From Clostridium sp. 28_12 (GTDB taxonomy: Bacteria; Bacillota; Clostridia; TANB77; CAG-508), in NCBI GenBank assembly GCA_001916055.1, contig MNRR01000050.1:1-15102 (forward strand): a stretch of 15,102 nt of DNA, in the 5' to 3' direction. Positions 1 to 7,565 of the stretch are shown one piece after another (positions within the stretch are counted from its first letter, which is position 1; every line of letters starts with the position of its first letter). Position numbers and translations under genes: made by a program. A model generated the notes under the pieces. That model had not been told where the DNA came from and did not search any database. It saw nothing but the letters and a program-made list of their open reading frames with translations.

Positions 1-30
1 AATGATAATAATGAACCTAAAGTTATATAA
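1..30 (+). CDS. 3' end of an upstream gene (partial)
   Basis: Frame 1 reads nine codons (NDNNEPKVI) and then TAA at 28-30. A rho-independent terminator follows 10 nt later, which supports this being the true end of a coding region entering from outside the window. Too little is visible to name the product. Confidence 0.45.
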   Translation, partial: NDNNEPKVI

Positions 31-40
31 GGTTAAAAGT

Positions 41-80
41 AAAAAACTTAGAGTATGAAAATATTCTAAGTTTTTTGTTA
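41..80 (+). terminator. Rho-independent terminator of the upstream gene
   Basis: Arms 41-56 (aaaaaacttagagtat) and 61-76 pair over 16 positions with one G-T wobble around a 4-nt gaaa loop. The 3' arm ends in six T residues. The A-run/T-run symmetry means it could also terminate transcription on the minus strand. Confidence 0.75.
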
Positions 81-389
81 CTAGATACTTAAGCAGTTAG
101 TTCATATATCCTTAAGGCCTCAAGATGTATCAACAAATGGAGTACATAAAAACCATTACAGATTTTGTATAAGCCAATCTTACCACAGAAGTTTTAATAG
201 ATGCAAATGAGCCTCTTTCACTCTGGCTCAAACTTACAAGTTTGCCCGTGAACATTCCTCATTTGCTTCTATAAGAACTTCTAGTGTTAAGATTAGATAC
301 ACAAAATCTTTCATTTATTTTATGTACTCCATTTGTTGATACATCTTGAGGTCTTAAGGATATATGAACTAACCACTTCATTATCTGGT
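81..389. repeat. Giant imperfect palindrome, possible MITE or long hairpin RNA
   Basis: The outer arms 96-150 and 319-373 are reverse complements over about 55 bp with a single difference (ggcct against ggtct). Weaker pairing continues outwards to about 81 and 389. The inner part also folds on itself: GCAAATGAG (203-211) pairs with CTCATTTGC (259-267), and TTCAC (217-221) with GTGAA (248-252). The tip is caaactt-ac-aagtttg at 229-244. The whole element is therefore one hairpin of about 300 nt. No ORF lies in it. It sits between a terminator and the mgtE leader and looks like a non-autonomous palindromic element. Mobility is inferred; no second copy is present in this window. Confidence 0.7.
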
Positions 390-476
390 GATTTTTTGCT
401 AAAATTTATGTAAAACTATTTATTTTTTTTATAAAATATGATATTATAGGAATGTTGAAAAAGAGAGGTGAGAAAA

Positions 477-569
477 ATGAGTGATGACCCGCAGGAAAAT
501 TCTGATCTGAGGATGGATAAAACATTGTATCAAAAAATGAAGGACTGGGGTAATTCATTCATTTTTTGA
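477..569 (+). CDS. Candidate Mg2+-sensing leader peptide of mgtE, 30 aa
   Basis: An ATG at 477 lies 6 nt after the strong SD GAGGTG (465-470) and opens 30 codons ending in TGA at 567-569. The N-terminus reads MSDDPQENSD, so an acidic run with a proline sits directly after the start. The middle is rich in K and M, and the last residues are hydrophobic (SFIF). It uses CCG, CAG, CTG and AGG codons that are scarce in the neighbouring AT-rich genes. It ends 49 nt before mgtE and overlaps the 5' arm, the loop and nearly all of the inner 3' strand of a large hairpin. In E. coli, the mgtA leader peptide MgtL starts with an acidic/proline stretch that makes ribosomes fall off at low Mg2+. A similar role here is inference from position, composition and RNA architecture; no homology to MgtL is claimed. 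Alternatively, the region is a structured RNA whose sequence happens to be open. Confidence 0.55.
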   Translation: MSDDPQENSDLRMDKTLYQKMKDWGNSFIF

Positions 570-590
570 TTTATTAAATGTTCTATCCAT
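513..590 (+). promoter_or_regulatory. Leader hairpin upstream of mgtE (open-state structure)
   Basis: The outer stem pairs 513-526 (atggataaaacatt) with 577-590 (aatgttctatccat), with one mismatch in 14. The inner stem pairs 529-540 (atcaaaaaatga) with 559-570 perfectly over 12 bp. No T-run follows, so it is not a terminator. The leader ORF covers the 5' arm, so a translating ribosome would melt it. Its 3' arm contains TCCAT (586-590), which can instead pair with the mgtE start region. The two pairings cannot coexist. Confidence 0.6.
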
Positions 591-623
591 TTCTAAAAAA
601 TAAAATAAGGGGGAAGAAATGGA
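586..623 (+). promoter_or_regulatory. Alternative hairpin hiding the mgtE start codon
   Basis: TCCATTTCT (586-594) is the exact reverse complement of AGAAATGGA (615-623), which contains the mgtE ATG at 619-621. The 20-nt loop holds the SD GGGGG (609-613). This 9-bp helix shares bases 586-590 with the leader hairpin, so forming one excludes the other. The expected logic is that finishing the leader frees 577-590 to close the mgtE start, while abandoning the leader early keeps it open. Pairing was found by eye and its stability was not calculated. Confidence 0.45.
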
Positions 624-1956
624 AGTAGAAGAAGTAAAAAAATTATTAAATGAAAAAAAGTTTAATGTATTAAAAGAAAAGCTAAAAGAAATGAATAGTG
701 CTGATATATCTGAGATTTTAGATGAATTAGAAGATAAAGAAAGTGTAGTAATAGTATTTAGATTGCTAACAAAAGAAAAAGCAGGAGAAGCTTTTTCACA
801 CATGGAATCAGACATGAGAGAAAAATTAATTAATGATTTAACAGATGTGGAATTAAAAAATGTGTTAGATGAATTATTTATGGATGATACAGTTGACTTG
901 ATAGAAGAAATGCCATCAAATGTAGTTCCTAAAATACTAAAAGCGATACCAAAAGAAGATAGAAAAACAATAAATGAATTATTAAAATATCCAGAAGATA
1001 GTGCTGGAAGTATAATGACTACTGAATTTATAGACTTAAAAGAAAATATGACTGCTGAAGAAGCATTAAAAAGAATAAGAAAAATAGCAACAGATTCAGA
1101 AACAATATATACATGTTATGTTCTAGATGAGCAAAGAATCTTAAAAGGAATTATAAATATCAAAGACATTTTATTAAGTAAAAAAGAGACACAAATTGGA
1201 AGTCTAATGGAAACAAACATAATATCTGTAAATACAGTGGAAGATCAAGAAGAGGTTGCAAAAAAATTTGATAAATATGATTTCTATGCATTACCTGTTG
1301 TTGACTATGAAAATAGGTTAGTTGGAATAGTTACAGTTGATGATGCTATAAATGTAATACAAGATGAAGTTGAAGAAGATTTTGAGAAAATGGCTGCTAT
1401 AACACCAACAGAAGAAGGATATTTTCAAATGTCAGTACTTAAACATGCTAAAAGTAGAATCTTATGGTTGTTAATATTAATGTTATCAGCAGCATTTACA
1501 GGTAATATATTAACACAATACGAAAATGCATTTGCAGCAGTTCCAATATTAGTTGCATTTATTCCAATGATAATGGGAACAGGAGGAAATTGTGGTTCAC
1601 AAAGTTCAACACTAATAATTCGTGGACTTGCAACAGATGAAATAAAACTAAAAGATGTATTTAAAGTACTTTGGAAAGAAATCAGAGTAGCTATTCTAGT
1701 GGGCATTGCTCTTGCAATTGTAGATACAGTAAGAATAATGATTCAATATCAAAATATCCAGCTTGCAATTGTTTTAGGAATAACATTAATAGCAACTGTA
1801 GTTGTATCTAAAATAATAGGCTGTACTTTACCTTTACTAGCTAAAAGACTAAAATTAGACCCTGCAATAATGGCAGCTCCGTTAATTACAACGGTTGTTG
1901 ATGTGTGCTCAATATTGGTGTATTTCCAAGTTGCAACACATATTATGGGACTGTAG
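619..1956 (+). CDS. mgtE: Magnesium transporter MgtE, copy 1
   Basis: This is a 445-aa MgtE-type Mg2+ channel of the inner membrane, a normal full length. The order is an acidic MgtE N-domain (about residues 1-125), a CBS pair (about 130-255, starting at SAGSIMTTEF and containing ALPVVDYENRLVGIV), a connecting helix, and five membrane segments from about residue 275. The conserved pore-region motif appears as GTGGNCGSQSSTLIIRG. The last-helix motif LDPAIMAAPLITTVVD carries the Asp known from Thermus MgtE to line the Mg2+ site. In that family the N and CBS domains bind Mg2+ and close the pore when Mg2+ is plentiful. The SD GGGGG lies 5 nt before the ATG. A leader ORF and a switchable hairpin precede it. 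The second copy follows after 18 nt, so the two are almost certainly cotranscribed. The motif has MGTGG where copy 2 has MDTGG. Confidence 0.95.
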   Translation: MEVEEVKKLLNEKKFNVLKEKLKEMNSADISEILDELEDKESVVIVFRLLTKEKAGEAFSHMESDMREKLINDLTDVELKNVLDELFMDDTVDLIEEMPSNVVPKILKAIPKEDRKTINELLKYPEDSAGSIMTTEFIDLKENMTAEEALKRIRKIATDSETIYTCYVLDEQRILKGIINIKDILLSKKETQIGSLMETNIISVNTVEDQEEVAKKFDKYDFYALPVVDYENRLVGIVTVDDAINVIQDEVEEDFEKMAAITPTEEGYFQMSVLKHAKSRILWLLILMLSAAFTGNILTQYENAFAAVPILVAFIPMIMGTGGNCGSQSSTLIIRGLATDEIKLKDVFKVLWKEIRVAILVGIALAIVDTVRIMIQYQNIQLAIVLGITLIATVVVSKIIGCTLPLLAKRLKLDPAIMAAPLITTVVDVCSILVYFQVATHIMGL

Positions 1957-1974
1957 TAAAGGGGGAATGGTAAA

Positions 1975-3309
1975 ATGAATATTGAAGAAATAAAAGAATT
2001 AATTGAAAAAAAACAATTTACGAAACTAAAAGAAGAACTTAAAGAAATGAAAAGTGCAGATATATCAACGATATTAGATGAACTTGATAAAGAACAAGCA
2101 GTTATAATATTTAGGTTATTATCAAAAGAAAAAGCAGGTATGACATTTTCATACATGGAAACAGATATGAGAGAAAAACTAATTAAAGATTTAACAGACA
2201 CAGAATTAAAAAATGTGCTTGATGAATTATTCATGGATGATACGGTCGACTTAATAGAAGAAATGCCATCAAATGTAGTAACAAGAATTTTGCGAAACGT
2301 TGATAAAAATGATAGAAAAGTTATAAATGAATTATTAAAATATCCAGAAGACAGTGCTGGAAGTATAATGACAACAGAATTTATAGATTTAAAAGAAAAC
2401 ATGACAATAGAGCAAGCTCTTGATAGAATACGTCAAATAGGTACAGACTCTGAAACAATATATACATGTTATGTATTAGATAAAGATAGAAAATTACAAG
2501 GAATTATAAGTATTAAAGAGTTGATATTAGCAAAAGAAGAAAGCTTAATAGCAGATAATATGGAAACAAATATAATATCTGTAAATACATTAGAAGATAA
2601 AGAAGAAGTAGCAAAGAAATTTGATAAATATGATTTATATGCACTACCAGTAGTAGATAATGAAAATAGATTAGTAGGCATCGTAACAGTTGATGATGCA
2701 ATTAATGTATTACAAGATGAAGCAGAAGAAGATTTCGAAAAAATGGCTGCTATGGCACCAACAGAAGAAAGTTATTTTGAAACATCAGTATTTAAGCATG
2801 CTAAAAATAGAATTGTCTGGTTATTAATTTTAATGCTTTCATCAGCAATAACAGGAACAATTATAACAAATTATGAAAATGCATTTGCTGCCGTACCATT
2901 ATTAGTAGCATTTATACCAATGTTGATGGATACAGGAGGAAATTGTGGTTCACAAAGTTCAACATTAATAATAAGAGGGCTTGCAACAGATGAACTTGAA
3001 GTAAAAGATGTATTTAAAATTTTATGGAAAGAAATAAGAATAGCAGTAATAGTTGGAGTATCATTAGCATTAATTAACGGATTAAGAATTTTTGTACAAT
3101 ATAAAAATTTGCAACTTGCTTGTACAGTTGGATTAAGTATAACTGTTACAGTTATATTGTCTAAGTCAATTGGATGCTTATTACCATTACTTGCTAAAAA
3201 ACTAAAATTAGATCCTGCAATAATGGCAGCACCTTTAATTACTACTATTGTTGATATTCTTTCAGTATTAGTGTATTTTAATATAGCGACAGCTATTATG
3301 GGATTATAA
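1975..3309 (+). CDS. mgtE: Magnesium transporter MgtE, copy 2
   Basis: A 444-aa MgtE with the same layout as its upstream neighbour: N-domain, CBS pair, five membrane segments, MDTGGNCGSQSSTLIIRG and LDPAIMAAPLITTIVD. The two proteins align almost without gaps, and by eye roughly three quarters of residues are identical, so this is a tandem duplication. Long stretches are unchanged, such as the block from LKNVLDELFMDD to EEMPSNVV. Differences cluster in the first 60 residues and in the membrane helices. The start follows SD AAAGGGGG (1959-1966) at a normal distance. MgtE works as a homodimer; whether the paralogues form heterodimers cannot be seen. No obvious terminator lies between its stop and the htpG promoter about 35 bp downstream. 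Confidence 0.95.
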   Translation: MNIEEIKELIEKKQFTKLKEELKEMKSADISTILDELDKEQAVIIFRLLSKEKAGMTFSYMETDMREKLIKDLTDTELKNVLDELFMDDTVDLIEEMPSNVVTRILRNVDKNDRKVINELLKYPEDSAGSIMTTEFIDLKENMTIEQALDRIRQIGTDSETIYTCYVLDKDRKLQGIISIKELILAKEESLIADNMETNIISVNTLEDKEEVAKKFDKYDLYALPVVDNENRLVGIVTVDDAINVLQDEAEEDFEKMAAMAPTEESYFETSVFKHAKNRIVWLLILMLSSAITGTIITNYENAFAAVPLLVAFIPMLMDTGGNCGSQSSTLIIRGLATDELEVKDVFKILWKEIRIAVIVGVSLALINGLRIFVQYKNLQLACTVGLSITVTVILSKSIGCLLPLLAKKLKLDPAIMAAPLITTIVDILSVLVYFNIATAIMGL

Positions 3310-3329
3310 ATGTGAAAAATTTGTGAAAA

Positions 3330-3356
3330 TTAGCACTCTTTTATTGACATTGCTAA
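3330..3356 (+). promoter_or_regulatory. CIRCE operator (HrcA site) with a degenerate right arm
   Basis: TTAGCACTC (3330-3338), a 9-nt spacer, then CATTGCTAA (3348-3356). The CIRCE consensus is TTAGCACTC-N9-GAGTGCTAA, so the left arm is perfect and the right arm matches at seven of nine positions. HrcA represses heat-shock genes through this element. It overlaps the -35 box of the htpG promoter, where a repressor would block RNA polymerase. Confidence 0.8.
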
Positions 3357-3372
3357 AATATAGATATATAAT
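3344..3372 (+). promoter_or_regulatory. Consensus sigma-A promoter of htpG
   Basis: A perfect -35 TTGACA (3344-3349), a 17-bp spacer and a perfect -10 TATAAT (3367-3372). Transcription would begin near 3379, just upstream of the SD AAAGGAGAG. The CIRCE inverted repeat covers the -35 box. Confidence 0.85.
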
Positions 3373-3399
3373 AGCAATATCAAAGGAGAGTGTTTTAAT

Positions 3400-5257
3400 A
3401 TGGAAACAAAACAATTTAAAGCAGAGTCAAAAAGACTACTAGATTTAATGATAAATTCAATTTATACAAATAAGGAGATTTTTTTAAGAGAGTTGATTTC
3501 AAATGCAAGTGATGCAATAGATAAATTAGCATATCGTTCATTAACAGATCAAAATTTAGATATTGATACATCAAAACTAGAAATCAAAATAGAAGTAGAC
3601 AAAGATAAAAGACAAATTATCATAAATGAAAACAATTTAGGAACAATTGCTCAAAGTGGTTCATTAGCATTTAAAGAAGCAAATGAGAAAAAAGAAGATA
3701 TTGATATAATAGGTCAATTTGGCGTTGGATTCTATTCAGCATTTATGGTAAGTGACAGAGTAACAGTAGAAAGTAAATCAGTTGATGAAGCACAAGCACA
3801 TAAATGGGAATCAGCAGGGGCAGAAGGATACACAATAGAACCATGTGAAAAAGAAGACATTGGTACAACAATAACATTGCATATAAAAGAAGATAATGAA
3901 GATGAAAAATATAGTGAATTCTTAGACCAATACAAAATACAAGGGCTAATAAAAAGATATTCAGATTATATCAGATATCCAATAAAGATGGATGTAGAAC
4001 ATCAACACAAAAAAGAAGGAACAGAAAATGAATATGAAACAGAGATAGATAGAAACAGAAACTATAAATAGTATGATTCCAATTTGGAAAAAAGAAAAAA
4101 GCAAAGTAACTAAAGAAGAATACAACAGTTTTTATACAGAAAAGTTCAATGATTTTATGCCACCATTAAAAGTAATACATTCATCAGTAGAAGGGCAATT
4201 CACATATAATGCATTATTATATATACCATCACATTTACCATATGATTACTATTCACAAGAATATGAAAAAGGACTTCAACTATATTCAAATGGTGTATTA
4301 ATAATGGATAGATGCAGTGAATTATTACCAGACTATTTTGGATTTGTAAAAGGATTAGTAGATAGCCCAGATTTATCTTTAAATATTTCAAGAGAAATGT
4401 TACAACATGATAGACAATTAAGAATCATAGCTAAAAATCTTGAAAATAAGATAAAATCAGAATTACAAAATATGTTAAAAACTGAAAGAGAGGAATATGA
4501 AAAATTCTTTAATACATTTGGTATGCAGTTAAAATATGGAACTTATGATAATTATGGAATGAACAAAGACAAATTAAAAGATTTATTAATGTTCTATTCT
4601 TCATCAGAAAAGAAACTAGTGACTTTAGATGAATATGTTTCTAGAATGAAAGAAGGACAAGCAACTATCTATTATGCTTCAGGTGAATCTATTGACAAAA
4701 TTGATATGTTACCACAAGTTGAAGGTGTAAAAGACAAAGGATATGAAATATTGTATTTAACTGAAAATGTTGATGAATTTGTAATACAAGTATTACAAGA
4801 ATATAAAGAAAAGAAATTTGCAAATGTATGTGCAGATGATATTGATTTGGAAACAAAAGAAGAAAAAGAAGAACTTCAAAAAGTAAATGATGAAAATAAA
4901 GATATGTTTGAACTTATGAAAGAAGCGGTAGGAGAAGAAGTTGATAAAGTAAGATATACACACAAATTAAAAAATCATCCAGTATGTTTGACAAGTGAAG
5001 GAGCAATTTCAGTTAAAATGGAAAAAGTCATAAATTCTATGCCTAATAATGAAGAAAAAATTAAGGCTCAAACTATCTTAGAGATTAATGAGAACCATCC
5101 AATTGCTCAAAAAATCAAAGATTTATATGAAAATAATAAAGATGAACTTAAAGAATATACTAAAGTTCTATATGCTCAAGCTAGATTAATTGAAGGCTTA
5201 CCTATTGAAAATCCAACAGAAATTAGTAATTTAGTTTGTAATTTAATATCAAAATAA
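3400..5257 (+). pseudogene. htpG: Hsp90 chaperone HtpG, frameshifted and missing an ATP-site motif
   Basis: HtpG is a cytosolic ATP-dependent dimeric chaperone. Here it is split. Residues 1-223 (3400-4071) hold most of the N-terminal ATPase domain, with ELISNASDAIDK (31-42), GQFGVGFYSAF (105-115) and GTTITLHI. The second frame (4073-5257, 394 aa, starting MIPIWKK) holds the middle and C-terminal domains with NISREMLQ and NHPIAQ. The family normally reads straight through this joint. Here AGATAGAT at 4043-4050 is a 4-nt tandem duplication, and removing one unit restores EIETETINSMIPIWKK. Separately, residues 75-80 read INENNL where the family has a DNGIGM-containing segment of about 12 residues. 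That in-frame loss removes the Asp and glycines that bind adenine, so even a repaired frame should be unable to hydrolyse ATP. The remainder is well conserved, so the damage is recent or an assembly error. Confidence 0.85.
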
Positions 5258-5262
5258 TTTGG

Positions 5263-5298
5263 AAGAATGCGTCACATGTTGCGTATTCTTATTTTTTT
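5263..5298 (+). terminator. Rho-independent terminator after htpG
   Basis: aagaatgcg (5263-5271) pairs with cgtattctt (5282-5290) over 9 bp with one wobble, followed by A and seven T residues. It separates htpG from the ABC ATPase gene. Confidence 0.85.
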
Positions 5299-5328
5299 CA
5301 TAAGATATATAAAGGGGAGGTATTGAAT

Positions 5329-6078
5329 ATGAAAAAAATATTAGAAGTAAAAAACATTTGTAAAACATATCAAGCCAAAAATGGAGAAATAGAAGCTTTG
5401 AAGAATATAAGCTTTGACATAAAAGAAGGAGAATACATAAGCATAATAGGCCCAAGTGGATGTGGAAAATCTACGTTATTATCAATAATTTCAGGACTTG
5501 AAAATAAAAGTTCAGGAGAAATTTATATAGATGGTAAGATAGGATATATGTTGCAAAAAGACAATCTTCTGGAATGGAGAACAATATATAAAAATGTGTT
5601 ACTAGGACTGGAAATTCAAAAAGAAAATACATCAGAAAATAGAGAATATGTAGAAAAATTATTAAAAAAATATGGACTATATGAGTTTAAAGAAAAATAT
5701 CCAGCTCAATTATCAGGAGGAATGAGACAAAGAGTTGCACTTATTAGAACTCTTGCAATTCGTCCTAAAATTTTATTATTAGATGAAGCATTTTCTGCTT
5801 TAGATTATCAAACAAGATTAATGGTTACAGAAGATATTTTTAAGATTCTAAAAGCTGAGAATATTACTGCTTTAATGGTGACTCATGATATATCAGAAGC
5901 AATAAGTATGTCAGATAGAGTAATAGTATTATCAGAAAGACCTGCAACTGTAAAAACAATACACAAAATAGACTTTGAAATGGAAAATAGAACACCTTTA
6001 AATTGTAGAGAAAATCCTAAATTTAGTAAATACTTTAATTTAATGTGGAAAGAGCTTGGAGAAAAAAATATAACTTAA
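5329..6078 (+). CDS. ABC transporter ATPase, nitrate/sulfonate/taurine (SsuB/TauB) type
   Basis: A 249-aa cytosolic ATP-binding subunit with all catalytic motifs: Walker A GPSGCGKST (41-49), Q-loop Gln76 in MLQKDNLLEWRT, signature LSGGMRQR (128-135), Walker B ILLLDE (148-153), a D-loop and the switch His186 in MVTHD. The QKDNLLEWRT and RPATVKTIH regions are typical of importers for nitrate, alkanesulfonates, taurine or thiamine precursors, so the substrate is not decided. The start is ATG 5329, 8 nt after GGGGAGG (5314-5320). A TTG two codons upstream is too close to that SD. It stands alone: its normal permease and binding-protein partners are not adjacent, and a hairpin follows immediately. 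The only permease of this type in the window is the truncated one at 10686. Confidence 0.9.
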   Translation: MKKILEVKNICKTYQAKNGEIEALKNISFDIKEGEYISIIGPSGCGKSTLLSIISGLENKSSGEIYIDGKIGYMLQKDNLLEWRTIYKNVLLGLEIQKENTSENREYVEKLLKKYGLYEFKEKYPAQLSGGMRQRVALIRTLAIRPKILLLDEAFSALDYQTRLMVTEDIFKILKAENITALMVTHDISEAISMSDRVIVLSERPATVKTIHKIDFEMENRTPLNCRENPKFSKYFNLMWKELGEKNIT

Positions 6079-6101
6079 CCCCTCTGGAAGCGCCAGAGGG
6101 G
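6079..6101. terminator. Strong hairpin between convergent genes, likely bidirectional terminator
   Basis: CCCCTCTGG (6079-6087) pairs perfectly with CCAGAGGGG (6093-6101) around a 5-nt loop. It starts directly after the ATPase stop codon and lies 10 nt from the stop of the minus-strand metG. The plus-side tail is A/T mixed and the minus-side tail reaches a T-run only after about ten bases, so it may block exonucleases or give imperfect termination. Confidence 0.7.
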
Positions 6102-6111
6102 AAAATATACT

Positions 6112-7515
6112 TTATACTCTGTCAAAAAGAACAGAAACATTTTGAAGAACAGTTAAAGGCTGAACAGAAATATACTCCCAATTGCAGTTTGTTTTATCAA
6201 AAAAGCTAAATACTTTTTTAGAAGACTCAGGAATAAAAGGTTCATATAAATTAGCAATATTGACGATAAGCTCAAGGCAAGTAAGAGTAATATTGTTAAA
6301 GCTAGCAATATCATTCTTTACAGAAATCCAAGGTTTATTATCATCATAATACTTATTTGCAAATTGAACTAAGTCCTGAATTCTAGTCATAGCAGTTTTA
6401 AGTTCGCCATTTGTAATCAAAGTGCCAACTGCATTATAAGTTTTCATGATGCAAGTTTTTACATGTTCATCTACAGTCCCATTTGGTATAACGCCATTGA
6501 ATTTCTTCGTCAAAAACGCTAAGTTACGATTAACAAAATTACCGTATTCACCTACCAATTTCTTATTGTGAAGTTGTGTTACCAATTCATAATTGAAATT
6601 GGAATCTTTTTGCTCAGGCGCTTGAGCAATCATACAATATCTGATAGTATCAGAACTGTATTTGTCAATAAGTTCTCTAGCAGTTACACCATTTGCTTGA
6701 CTTTTTGAAATCTTTTTGTCATTCACATTAAGATATTCACTTGAAATCATGTAATCAGGAAGATGATATCCATCATTTAATGAAAGTAATAATGCCGGAT
6801 AGATAATTGTATGGAATGGGATATTGTCTTTACCATGAACAAAATAAGATTTTACATTTGTGCCTTTGTAAAATTCATTCCAATCTAATCCATGTTGTTC
6901 ACAATAGTTTTTTCCTGCTGATATATAGCCAAGAACTGCTTCAATCCATACATAAACTTTTTTATCTGTATATCCTTCGATAGGAATATCAATTCCCCAA
7001 TCAAGTTGACGAGTAATATCACGGTCACGCAAACCAGCTTGTAAATATTTGTGCGATTCATTTATTGCATTAAAACGCCAGGTGTTTTTATGAGAAGAAA
7101 CAAAAGCTTCAATTTCTTTTTGAAAAGAACTGAGTTTCCAACAAAGGTGACCATCCTTTTCATAAATATAGCCATTATTGTAGATTGTTTTAATACAATC
7201 CTGCACAAAGTTCTTGTGATATGGATTACATGTTAAAGTGTAATTATCATAAGAAAACTGTAATTTGTTAAAACAATAGCAAAAATCTGTGTGATAATGT
7301 TCAACAATCTCGATAGGCTTGCAATTTTCTTTGCGTGCTCTAGTTGTGATTGGAGTGCCATGTGAGTCTGTTCCAGAAACATATAATACATTTGCACCAC
7401 ATTTGCGATAGTACCTTGCAATAACATCTCCTGGTAGAAGTGCTGCAAGATGGCCTACATGAAGTAGTCCGTTTGCGTAAGGCCATGCGCCTCCTATGAA
7501 AATATTTTGCTTCAT
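6112..7515 (-). CDS. metG: Methionyl-tRNA synthetase lacking the zinc-knuckle insert
   Basis: This class I synthetase charges tRNA-Met with methionine in the cytosol. Visible marks are PYANGLLHVGH (12-22, the HIGH signature), GTDSHGTP (48-55), VYVWIEAVLGY (187-197) and KISKS (268-272, the KMSKS loop). An all-helical anticodon domain contains NKYYDDNKPW. There is no C-terminal EMAP-like tRNA-binding domain. At 467 aa it is short. In relatives, GYIYEKDG is followed by a zinc-binding stretch of about 60 residues with CxxC pairs, before the segment equivalent to HLCWKLSSFQKEIEAFV. Here the two run together at residues 121-123 with the frame kept. Either this is a zinc-less second MetRS or an in-frame deletion. 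The SD AAAGGAGG precedes the ATG, and a consensus promoter lies about 100 bp upstream. Base composition looks somewhat less AT-rich than its neighbours. It is convergent with the ABC ATPase and divergent from the NUDIX gene. Confidence 0.9.
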   Translation of the reverse strand: MKQNIFIGGAWPYANGLLHVGHLAALLPGDVIARYYRKCGANVLYVSGTDSHGTPITTRARKENCKPIEIVEHYHTDFCYCFNKLQFSYDNYTLTCNPYHKNFVQDCIKTIYNNGYIYEKDGHLCWKLSSFQKEIEAFVSSHKNTWRFNAINESHKYLQAGLRDRDITRQLDWGIDIPIEGYTDKKVYVWIEAVLGYISAGKNYCEQHGLDWNEFYKGTNVKSYFVHGKDNIPFHTIIYPALLLSLNDGYHLPDYMISSEYLNVNDKKISKSQANGVTARELIDKYSSDTIRYCMIAQAPEQKDSNFNYELVTQLHNKKLVGEYGNFVNRNLAFLTKKFNGVIPNGTVDEHVKTCIMKTYNAVGTLITNGELKTAMTRIQDLVQFANKYYDDNKPWISVKNDIASFNNITLTCLELIVNIANLYEPFIPESSKKVFSFFDKTNCNWEYISVQPLTVLQNVSVLFDRV

Positions 7516-7565
7516 CTTTTTGTCCTCCTTTTAATAAGTGGCGTAACCATCGAAAGTATATTTAG

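Noticed and set aside
81..389. Retron msr-msd RNA or group II intron fragment
   Set aside because: The long hairpin recalls msd, but no reverse transcriptase gene is nearby and no domain V-like hairpin is present.
513..600. Transcription terminator/attenuator before mgtE
   Set aside because: The hairpin is long but is followed by A-rich sequence rather than a T-run, so control by translation is more likely than termination.
390..618. M-box (ykoK) or other known metal riboswitch upstream of mgtE
   Set aside because: The conserved M-box blocks (GUUAGGUGAGG and the GCUGCUGCCC-type core) are absent; only a short GGTGAG resembles them and it serves as the SD of the leader ORF. No yybP-ykoY or NiCo consensus was seen.
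1749..2402. Long minus-strand ORF of 217 aa opposite the mgtE pair
   Set aside because: It is a Ser/Phe/Ile-rich antisense shadow of two certain plus-strand genes, has no SD and has no protein-like motifs.
5323..5328. TTG start of the ABC ATPase
   Set aside because: It lies only 2 nt from the SD; ATG 5329 has normal spacing and gives the usual family N-terminus.
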